From: CAWJMF01 sp963843945
GTDB taxonomy: Bacteria; Vulcanimicrobiota; Vulcanimicrobiia; Vulcanimicrobiales; Vulcanimicrobiaceae
Assembly (NCBI GenBank): GCA_963843945.1
Contig: CAWJMF010000005.1
Coordinates: forward strand, 1 to 64,000
DNA length: 64,000 nt
Reading direction: 5' to 3'
The notes beneath the pieces were generated by a model. That model was not told where the DNA came from. It did no database searches and saw nothing but the letters and a program-made list of their open reading frames with translations. Position 1 is the stretch's first letter. Every line of letters starts with the position of its first letter. Below are positions 1 through 6,981 of this stretch, piece after piece. A program made the translations under genes and the position numbers.

Positions 1-1546
1 ATGAGGTGCTGGGAGGACGCGCGCTCGGGAAGCCGCGCTGCCGGTCGGCTGAATCTGGAACGCCGTCAGGTGATGGTTTTCGTCGGTGACGTACACGACG
101 CCGCGTGCGATCATCGGACTCTCCCAGTGAACGCCGCCGATCGCGGCGCTGCCGAGCAGCGCACCCGTCGTCGCGTCGAGCGCGTCGAGTTCTCCGCTCG
201 CCGCGACGTAGACGACGCCGGCCCGCACGGCCGCGGAGGTTCCCTCGCCGCCTAGTGAGAGGTTTGCCTTCCAGACTTGCGTGAGCTGGCTGACGCCACC
301 CATCGTCGTCAGCGTGTACGCGTACATGCCGTCGGGAAGTCCGACGTAGACGTAGAGCGGGCCGCCACCCGGAGCCTGGTAAATCGCCGGCGCGCTATAT
401 ACTTTCGCGTCGAGCGAAATCGTCTGCAGTACCGCCGACGAGCTCGTCAAGTTCGTGCGGTCGATGAGGCGCAGCAGTTGGTCTTTGCCGCCCTGCACGG
501 CCATCAGCGGCGTGCTGCTCGTCCCTTGCCGTGGAATGAGCGCGGGCGAGGTGCTCCCGAGATCGAGGTCTTCTTCCTGCAGTATCAACGCGTTCGCCGG
601 CGCCCAGTAGCCGAGGAGCGATGACATGTCGGGCTTGAGCTCGAGCATCGAATCGCCGTAGTCGCCGCTTGGGGGATCGTAGAAGCCGTTCCCCGTCGCC
701 GCAAACACCGCGCCGCCCATTGCCGGATCGGGGTCGACGACGGGTCCGGCGCGCGACCATAATCCGGAATCGCTTTGATCGCACGTCGACGGATCGATCA
801 CCGTCGTTTGCGACGAGCAGAGCGAATTGAAGACGTGCAACTGCCCCGTCGACGTGTTGATCGCAACGACGTGGCCGACGTACGTGCGGGGCGTCGCCAT
901 CGTAGCCCGACGTCTGCGCGTAGACGTACCCGTTCGCGACGTTGAGCGGAGAGGCGTCTTTTTCCGTGGCCGTCGCGACCGTGATCGTTACGGGGAAGCC
1001 GTGTGAGGTGTCCTCGGCGCCGGTCGCCGGATTGAGGCGGTGGATCTTGCCGTCAACGCCGCCGGCGTAGAGTTCGTTGGCGCTGGTATCGTAGGCAGGC
1101 TCCGAAGTGGTTATGTTTACGCCCGAGGTTGCAAACGTCCAGAGTTTCGAGCCCGACGACGCCGAGATGCCGTACGTCGTGCCGTTGTGCACCGTCACGA
1201 AGAGCATCCCGTTCCACTCGATCGGCGACGTATCGGCGATGTCGCCGAGGTTGGTTTGCCAGAGTTGCTTCAGCGTTAACGGCCCGGGCGTTCCGGCAAC
1301 CTCGTTGCTGACGCCGCTGCGCGCCGAGTCGTGTTCGTCGAGCGGCCAATCGTCGAGCGATGCGGTCGTCGTGCCCGTCGCGGTCGGCGTGGGAGAGGGC
1401 GAGGCGGCGCCCGACGGCGAGGGGCTCGGCGACACCGAGGGCGCGCCCGACGCGCGCGCCGCAGGCGTTTGCCCGTGTCCGCTACATGCGCACAGGATCG
1501 CAGCCGCGATGACGATGATAAACGTAACTCGAAGAGAGCAGCGCAA
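1..1546 (-). pseudogene. PQQ-like beta-propeller lipoprotein, frameshifted, 3' end outside window
   Basis: The translation shows repeated beta-propeller blades (motifs such as GKIHRLNPATG, GSKLWTF, VVAINTSTG, LDALDATTGALLG), typical of PQQ/WD40-like repeat proteins, some of which resemble BamB. The N-terminus carries a hydrophobic stretch ending in LCAC, a near-lipobox, followed by a Ser/Pro/Thr-rich linker, so a surface or periplasmic lipoprotein is likely. I chose the TTG at 1546 because GAGG precedes it and it places the signal peptide at the N-terminus; an ATG at 1618 adds 24 unconvincing residues. The frame breaks at a GGGG run (888-891): downstream the propeller continues in another frame to the window edge. 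Removing one G restores one reading frame. This is either a sequencing indel or a real frameshift. Substrate unknown. Confidence 0.75.
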
Positions 1547-1670
1547 GATAGCCTCGCATGGGGGGCCCGGGAACCTCAGGTGGAATCCGCTTCGGCCTGT
1601 ACTGGCTCGAACCCGCAAAAACGCTTCAATGGCTGGAAAACTGTGAAGCGTGTCGCCCCGCGCGCCGGGA

Positions 1671-3815
1671 TCAAGCGATGACGGCGTCGCTGAACGGCAG
1701 TTGGCGGATGCGCTTTCCCGTCAGGGCGAAAATTGCGTTGCCGACTGCGGGCGCGATCGGCGGCGTACAGATCTCGCCCATCCCGGTCGGCTTTTCCGCG
1801 CTCGCAACGACTTGCACGTCGACCGCCGGAGCGTCAGCCATGCGCAGCACGGTGTAGTCATAGAAGTTATGCTGCATGACCTTGCCGTGGTCGATCGTGA
1901 TCTTCCCGGTGAGGGCGGCGGAGAGGCCGAAGTAGGTTGCGCCGACCGCTTGCTGGACGACGATGTCGGGATTGACGACCGTCCCGCAATCGACGACCGC
2001 CACGACGCGGTGAACCTTGGGCATCTTATTCACCATCGAAACGTCCGCGACCATGCCGGCGTAACTGCCGCCCCAGAATGTCACGGCTAGCCCCTGGGCT
2101 ATGCCGGGATGCTTCTTACCCCAGCCGGCTTTCTCGGCTGCGAGCTTAAGAACGTTCGCGGCCCGCGGATTCTGGCTGAGGAGCGCGAGGCGGAACTCGA
2201 GCGGATCGCGATTAGCTGCGTGTGCAAGCTCGTCGATGAACGACTCGGTGACGAACCCGTTCCAGTTGGCATTCGGTGCTCGCCACGAACCGGTCGGGAC
2301 TCCGTAGTCCCAATCAATATAACTTACGCGGAAATTCGAAAGCTGATACGGCGCGTCCGCGATCTCCGCAGTCGCGCCGGTGTCGACGCCCTTGTTCTGA
2401 GCTAGTCTCGCCGGCCACCAGCGTTTGAACCACGACGGCTGCACGACCTGGTGCGAAAGTGCTACCAGCTGGCCACCGTCGATGACGCCGCGTACCGTAT
2501 TCACGCTCATCGGTCGATAAAAATCGTGCTGCGTGTCGTCCTCGCGCGTCCAGGTGAGTTTTACCGGCACGCCGGGGAGCGCGCGCGCGACTTCGGCGGC
2601 CTCGCGCACGTAATCGGACTCCAAGCGCCGTCCAAATCCGCCGCCGAGGTACGTCGTGTGAATCGTGCAGCTTTCGGGCGGCAATCCGCTGCCTTGCGCC
2701 GCGTCGGCGAGCGCGAGGGTCTGCACCTGATTCGGCGACCACACTTCGCAACGGCCGTCGCGCACGACCGCGGTCGTATTCATCGGTTCCATCGTCGCAT
2801 GCGCGAGCAGCGGGCCGCGATAGATCGCTTCCAGCACCGTCCCTTGGGTCATATCGGGGTTCCCGCGCGTGACGGCGACGAGCTCGTCCGTGTGGTTGCG
2901 CGCGAGTCGCTCGCCCGCGGCAAAGAGGGAGGCCGTACTCATCGTCCCGTTCGTTCCGTTGTCCCAAACGATGTTGAGTGCGAGTTTTCCCTGAAAGGCA
3001 GCCCAGGTGTTCTTCGCAACGACCGCGACACCGTTCGAGATCTCGACGACATCCAAGACGCCGTGAACCGCCCGCGCCTTGCGCGCGTCGTAGCTCTTGA
3101 CTTTTCCGCCGAAGACCGGGGAACGCGCAAGCGCCGCATAGCGCATACCCGGCAAACGCACGTCGATACCGTATTTGGCGGAGCCGTTGACCTTCGAAGG
3201 AATGTCGGCACGCCGCCGCGTTTTGCCGATCAGGCGAAACTGCTCGGGCGATTTCAGCGGGACGTTCGTGGGAACCGGCAGCGTCGCCGCCACTACGGTC
3301 AAACTGCCGTAGGTAGCGCTGCGCTGCGATGCGGCGTGATAAACGGCGCCCTCGTTCGTCGTGCACTGCGCGGGATCGACGTTCCACGTCTTGGCGGCTG
3401 CTGCGACTAACATCGCGCGCGCCGTCGCGCCGGCTTGGCGCAAAGGCATCCACATATCCGCGATGCTCGTGCTGCCGCCCGTAACCATGCTGCCGAAGAC
3501 CGGATCGTTGTAGCTCGGATCGGCCGGCGCGAATTCGTAACGCATGCGATCCATCGACGCATCGAGCTCGTCGGCTAAAATTGTCGGTAAGCCTTCGATG
3601 ACGCCCTGCCCCATCTCCGACTTATTGACGACGACCGTCACGCTGTCGTCCGGCGCGATCCGCACCCAGGCGTTGGGCGCAAAGACACCCGCTTGCGCCG
3701 GGGTCGCGGCCTGCGCGCCTAGAGGCCAGGCAAACTCGATTCCTAAGCCCGCGCCGAGTGCGGCGGTCAGGCGAATGAAACCCGAACGATTGAGGGCCGG
3801 CAACGGCGCGCTCAT
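1671..3815 (-). CDS. Molybdopterin-binding large subunit, xanthine dehydrogenase family (isoquinoline 1-oxidoreductase beta type)
   Basis: Predicted catalytic molybdenum subunit of a molybdenum hydroxylase, about 714 aa, close to the usual IorB length. It has an N-terminal signal-like segment (RSGFIRLTAALGAG) and the family's opening pattern KSEMGQGVIEGLPTI. The cofactor motif GGGFGRR lies mid-protein, and a C-terminal GMGE carries the presumed active-site Glu. The ATG at 3815 overlaps the stop of the 2Fe-2S subunit gene (ATGA, 3812-3815), implying translational coupling; an upstream in-frame extension to 3974 would run through that gene and is rejected. Likely substrates are N-heterocycles or aldehydes, but sequence alone does not say which. 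No cytochrome c subunit, common in periplasmic IorAB systems, is adjacent. Confidence 0.9.
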   Translation of the reverse strand: MSAPLPALNRSGFIRLTAALGAGLGIEFAWPLGAQAATPAQAGVFAPNAWVRIAPDDSVTVVVNKSEMGQGVIEGLPTILADELDASMDRMRYEFAPADPSYNDPVFGSMVTGGSTSIADMWMPLRQAGATARAMLVAAAAKTWNVDPAQCTTNEGAVYHAASQRSATYGSLTVVAATLPVPTNVPLKSPEQFRLIGKTRRRADIPSKVNGSAKYGIDVRLPGMRYAALARSPVFGGKVKSYDARKARAVHGVLDVVEISNGVAVVAKNTWAAFQGKLALNIVWDNGTNGTMSTASLFAAGERLARNHTDELVAVTRGNPDMTQGTVLEAIYRGPLLAHATMEPMNTTAVVRDGRCEVWSPNQVQTLALADAAQGSGLPPESCTIHTTYLGGGFGRRLESDYVREAAEVARALPGVPVKLTWTREDDTQHDFYRPMSVNTVRGVIDGGQLVALSHQVVQPSWFKRWWPARLAQNKGVDTGATAEIADAPYQLSNFRVSYIDWDYGVPTGSWRAPNANWNGFVTESFIDELAHAANRDPLEFRLALLSQNPRAANVLKLAAEKAGWGKKHPGIAQGLAVTFWGGSYAGMVADVSMVNKMPKVHRVVAVVDCGTVVNPDIVVQQAVGATYFGLSAALTGKITIDHGKVMQHNFYDYTVLRMADAPAVDVQVVASAEKPTGMGEICTPPIAPAVGNAIFALTGKRIRQLPFSDAVIA

Positions 3816-4258
3816 GTCGCGCTCGCGCGGTGAATCGCCCGGCGAATGCGATCGTAGGTTCCGCAGCGGCAGATATTCGTCATCGCCGCGTCGATCTGGG
3901 CATCGCTTGGATGCGGGTTCTTCCGAAGCAACGCTGCCGCGGCCATGATCTGACCGGACTGGCAGTAGCCACACTGCGGCACTTGTTCGGCGATCCAGGC
4001 CACTTGCACGGGGTTCGAATTGTCCGAGGAGAGGCTCTCGATCGTGTGGATTTGTTTACCGACCGCGGCGGATACGGGGAAGACGCACGTGCGCGTCGCC
4101 TCGCCATCGATGTGCATCGTACACGCACCGCACTGTGCGACGCCGCAGCCGAACTTCGAACCTGTCAACCCAAGCTCGTCGCGCACCACCCAAAGCAGCG
4201 GCATTTCGGGCGGCACGTCGACCTCGTGGTGCTTGCCGTTCACCGTAATCGTGATCAT
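3812..4258 (-). CDS. (2Fe-2S)-binding small subunit of molybdenum hydroxylase (IorA/CoxS-like)
   Basis: A 148-aa electron-transfer subunit. The plant-type ferredoxin motif CGVAQCGACTMHIDG is near residues 38-52. The second [2Fe-2S] motif has CGYCQSGQ around 96-103 and CRCGTY around 129-134. The domain order and length match the small subunits of isoquinoline 1-oxidoreductase and aldehyde dehydrogenases. It passes electrons from the molybdenum centre of the downstream partner gene, with which it shares a 4-nt start-stop overlap. The pair is probably one transcription unit starting in the 4259-4350 region. Confidence 0.93.
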   Translation of the reverse strand: MITITVNGKHHEVDVPPEMPLLWVVRDELGLTGSKFGCGVAQCGACTMHIDGEATRTCVFPVSAAVGKQIHTIESLSSDNSNPVQVAWIAEQVPQCGYCQSGQIMAAAALLRKNPHPSDAQIDAAMTNICRCGTYDRIRRAIHRASAT

Positions 4259-4353
4259 CGAGCAAACTCCCCTCTAAACACCCGGACGCATGGGCCCAGC
4301 TAGGACGCTCCCTCGACACCCAAGCTACACCGGCTCCGCCGGAGGAGGCGGTC

Positions 4354-4428
4354 GTGCGCGTGGCCTTTGCCGTTGCACTCGCCCTCGCCTTGGCGCAATC
4401 GTCCGACGGGGGCGCAACTCCTAGCTGA
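4354..4428 (+). CDS. Possible 24-aa signal-peptide-like small ORF
   Basis: A GTG start at 4354 sits 5 nt after a strong GGAGGAGG ribosome site. The 24 residues are Ala/Leu-rich (VAFAVALALALAQSS) and look like a lone signal peptide. The stop TGA at 4426-4428 is followed directly by an ATG at 4429 that is in frame with the SDR gene. It may be a truncated secreted-protein gene or chance. The rest of the 4259-4548 spacer shows nothing else I can support. Confidence 0.25.
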   Translation: MRVAFAVALALALAQSSDGGATPS

Positions 4429-4548
4429 ATGGCGGCAGGGCACCTGACACTAATGGCAAGCCGCTACAAAGCCGTACATCGAGCGCGCGGTCGCGACGGC
4501 TCGGCCGATGCATGCAACTCGCGATTTTCTTGGCTGGTTCAGCGTGAC

Positions 4549-5394
4549 ATGAACCCTCACCAGGAAGGCAGAGTCGTCGTCTTAACAGGGGCAACCGACG
4601 GCCTGGGACGGGCGTTGGCAGCGCGCCTCGTTGACGACGGCGCGATCCTGGCCGTCCACGGCCGCAGTCAGGAAAGAATCGAAGATACGCTGCGCGAGTT
4701 GCGTGCACGCGACCCGAAAGCGCAGCTCCATCCCTATCGGGCGGACCTTTCCTCGCTCACCGAAACGCGCGCCATGGCCAAGGCGCTCGAGCGCGACTTT
4801 CCGAGGATCGACGTATTGATCAACAACGCCGGGATCGGCACGGGGCCGCCAAATACGCCGCGGCAGGAAAGTGCCGACGGCCACGAGTTGCGCTTTGCCG
4901 TCAACTACCTGGCGGGCTTCCTGCTCGCGACCTCGCTCCTGGATTCACTCGCGCGCTCGCCCTCCGCGCGCATCGTCAACGTATCGTCAATCGGACAACA
5001 ACCGATCGACTTCGATAACGTCATGCTGAAGCACGGATACGAGGGGATGCGAGCGTATCGGCAGAGCAAACTTGCCCAGATTCTCTTCACGTTCGAACTC
5101 GCCGAGCGGCTGCGCCTCTCCGGGCGCACGAACGTTACGGTCACCGCCGTACATCCCTCCTCGCTCATGCCGACCAAGATGGTGCGCGAGGCGTGGGACC
5201 ACACGCTAAGCACCGTCGACCAGGGCGTCGAAGCGGTCTGGCAAGCCGCGATGTCGCCCGCTCACGAGGGTGTCAGCGGTCGCTATTTCGACGTACTCGA
5301 GGAAGCACGTGCGAATCCGCAAGCGTACGACGCCAACGCACGCGTGCGGCTTTGGGAATTGAGCGAAGAACTTGTGGGGCCGGAGGCTAAGTGA
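4549..5394 (+). CDS. SDR family NAD(P)-dependent oxidoreductase
   Basis: A short-chain dehydrogenase of 281 aa. The Rossmann glycine motif TGATDGLG is near residues 12-19, NNAG near residue 93, a serine in VNVSSIG, and a YRQSK segment (Tyr and Lys of the catalytic set). The long loop between the active-site serine and tyrosine resembles retinol-dehydrogenase/WWOX-like SDRs. The substrate is not predictable. I prefer the ATG at 4549, which puts the nucleotide-binding fold directly at the N-terminus; an upstream ATG at 4429 adds 40 residues without SDR character. Confidence 0.85.
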   Translation: MNPHQEGRVVVLTGATDGLGRALAARLVDDGAILAVHGRSQERIEDTLRELRARDPKAQLHPYRADLSSLTETRAMAKALERDFPRIDVLINNAGIGTGPPNTPRQESADGHELRFAVNYLAGFLLATSLLDSLARSPSARIVNVSSIGQQPIDFDNVMLKHGYEGMRAYRQSKLAQILFTFELAERLRLSGRTNVTVTAVHPSSLMPTKMVREAWDHTLSTVDQGVEAVWQAAMSPAHEGVSGRYFDVLEEARANPQAYDANARVRLWELSEELVGPEAK

Positions 5395-5676
5395 CGCCGT
5401 GCGATCGAGATGAGCGTGGCGCGGACTGCGGAGAGGCTCGTGACTCGATTCGTCGACAGCGTCAATGCTGGCCGCCGCCCAAGGCTGACCACGAAGCAAT
5501 CTTCCGACGGTCGCCCGGTCTTCGGATCACCGACGTCATCGCGCCGTCCTTTTCTGCTTTGCTCGACGGAATCGCGAACATCGCACCCACTTCCTGAATG
5601 CCGGGAATTGGCGTTTAGAACTTCTGCCCGGCCGATCGAGCGCTTGGACAGCCGCGATCGGGGGTAAGACGCGATT

Positions 5677-5814
5677 ATGCCAATACAGCCACCCGATGGG
5701 CCCATCAACGCGCCAGCCCCCCTGCGCAATCGGCGGATTGCCGTAGTCGTCGGTCTCGCGGTCATCGTACTGATCGTCGCGATCGTCGCGATCTGGAGCC
5801 GCGGCGGCTTCTAG
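5677..5814 (+). CDS. 45-aa single-pass small membrane protein
   Basis: An ATG at 5677 preceded by GGGGTAAG encodes a proline-rich N-terminus (MPIQPPDGPINAPAPLRNRR). This is followed by one strong transmembrane helix (IAVVVGLAVIVLIVAIVAIW) and a short SRGGF tail. The charge pattern predicts the N-terminus in the cytoplasm. No family recognised. The upstream 5395-5676 stretch holds no convincing gene. Confidence 0.55.
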   Translation: MPIQPPDGPINAPAPLRNRRIAVVVGLAVIVLIVAIVAIWSRGGF

Positions 5815-5871
5815 CCGCTTGCGGCCCGACTTGAGGAGCGCGCGCCCAGGCCGCTGAAGCCCGGGCCGGAC

Positions 5872-6360
5872 GTGGCTTTTTCAATCCGTAAGGCAGCCGT
5901 CGAAGACGCCAACTTTGTCGTGGGCTTGTGTGCTATGCCGCACGCTCGCGGTTTCGTGCATGGACCGCGCTCGGTCGAGGATTTTATCGACGGCCTCGAA
6001 CGCCCGAACCGCGAGGTGCTCCTTTTGGAGCGCGACGGCCGCCGGTTTGGATTCGCCACCTTCACGCTCACCGATGGGTGGCTCATGGAGATCGGCCTTA
6101 TCGCTTGCGAGAAACAGCGCACGGGAGCCGGTCTTTTTGCAGTTCACTGGCTGAAGCGCCGCGGCTTCGAGGAGCTCGGGGTTCATCGCATCTTTCTCGA
6201 GGTCGTCGAGGACAACATAGCCGCTCGAGCACTCTACGAACGCGCGGGCTTTCGTCAAGAAGGGTGCTATTCCGACGGCTTCCGCTCCCCCAGCGGCGAG
6301 TTCCGCAATCTCATCCCCTACGGCATTCTCGCCTCCTCATATCCGGCTGACGGCGCGTAG
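5872..6360 (+). CDS. GNAT family N-acetyltransferase
   Basis: About 162 aa with the GNAT fold. The substrate-binding N-terminal half is followed by an acetyl-CoA region (IGLIACEKQRTGAGLFAVHW, a degenerate R/Q-x-x-G-x-G/A site). A typical C-terminal segment follows, HRIFLEVVEDNIAARALYERAGF, given here in two parts: HRIFLEVVEDN and ALYERAGF. The start is a GTG at 5872. RimJ/RimL-like acetylation of a small amine or protein N-terminus is plausible, but the acceptor is unknown. Confidence 0.85.
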   Translation: MAFSIRKAAVEDANFVVGLCAMPHARGFVHGPRSVEDFIDGLERPNREVLLLERDGRRFGFATFTLTDGWLMEIGLIACEKQRTGAGLFAVHWLKRRGFEELGVHRIFLEVVEDNIAARALYERAGFRQEGCYSDGFRSPSGEFRNLIPYGILASSYPADGA

Positions 6361-6430
6361 CCGAACGGGCGAAGACGCCGCACCGCCGAGCGCGAACGGC
6401 GTCGTACACCCTATCGGAAGGGGGACATCT

Positions 6431-6814
6431 ATGCATCGAATCTTCGATCACATCGATCTGCGCGTCGCGAGCGTCGAGGCGTCTCGACCCTTCTACGACG
6501 CGTTGTTGCCGGCGATCGGTTTTGGGGAGAACGACGTCGACGACAGCGGACTGCTGGTCTATTTCCGGCGCATGAAGGGCCTTGTCCTGGAAGCGTTCAC
6601 GCTCGTCGGGGATGCCTCGCACCGGCCTTCCCGAACGCGCATCGCCTTTGGTGCGGCTTCGCGCGAAGACGTCGATCGCATTACGGCGATAGCCCTCGCC
6701 GCCGGGGCCACGGCGCTCGAAGGTCCCGCGGCCTGTCCCGAGTACTCCCCGAGATATTACGCGGCTTTCTTCGACGATCCCGAAGGTAATGCGCTCGAAA
6801 TCGTCTACCGCTAA
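6431..6814 (+). CDS. VOC family (glyoxalase/bleomycin-resistance fold) protein
   Basis: A 127-aa single-domain vicinal oxygen chelate protein. It begins FDHIDLRVASVEASRPFYDA, the first beta-alpha-beta-beta module with a metal-ligand His, and ends with YAAFFDDPEGNALEIVYR, where the Glu is the usual last metal ligand. A GGAAGGGGG ribosome site precedes the ATG at 6431. The family includes dioxygenases, isomerases and antibiotic-binding proteins; the substrate cannot be inferred. Confidence 0.85.
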   Translation: MHRIFDHIDLRVASVEASRPFYDALLPAIGFGENDVDDSGLLVYFRRMKGLVLEAFTLVGDASHRPSRTRIAFGAASREDVDRITAIALAAGATALEGPAACPEYSPRYYAAFFDDPEGNALEIVYR

Positions 6815-6826
6815 CGCCGTTTCTTC

Positions 6827-6937
6827 GTGCTGAGGTTACGCGCTCCGCGCTGGCTCTTGCTCGTCATCTTCCTGATCCTGTGCGCGGCCCTCGGCGTCGT
6901 CGGGTTCGTGCTGCACAAGATCGGCAGCGCGCTTTAG
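6827..6937 (+). CDS. 36-aa small hydrophobic membrane protein
   Basis: A GTG-started ORF directly after the VOC gene and 44 nt before the SEFIR-STAND gene. It encodes a basic N-terminus (LRLRAPRW), then a hydrophobic helix (LLLVIFLILCAALGVVGFVL) and the tail HKIGSAL. It looks like a single-pass membrane peptide. Position suggests possible co-transcription with the SEFIR gene. The short length and lack of a clear ribosome site keep confidence low. Confidence 0.4.
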   Translation: MLRLRAPRWLLLVIFLILCAALGVVGFVLHKIGSAL

Positions 6938-6981
6938 TTGCGGGGCAGAATTCGTCAATTTACGGCGCGGCCCGACCTAGG

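Noticed and set aside
4005..4025. GGTTCGAAT, considered as a tRNA T-loop
   Set aside because: It lies inside the 2Fe-2S subunit gene and no acceptor or anticodon stem surrounds it.
5395..5676. Possible small genes between the SDR gene and the 45-aa membrane protein
   Set aside because: Open frames of 60-160 codons on both strands lack any family-like composition or good ribosome sites.
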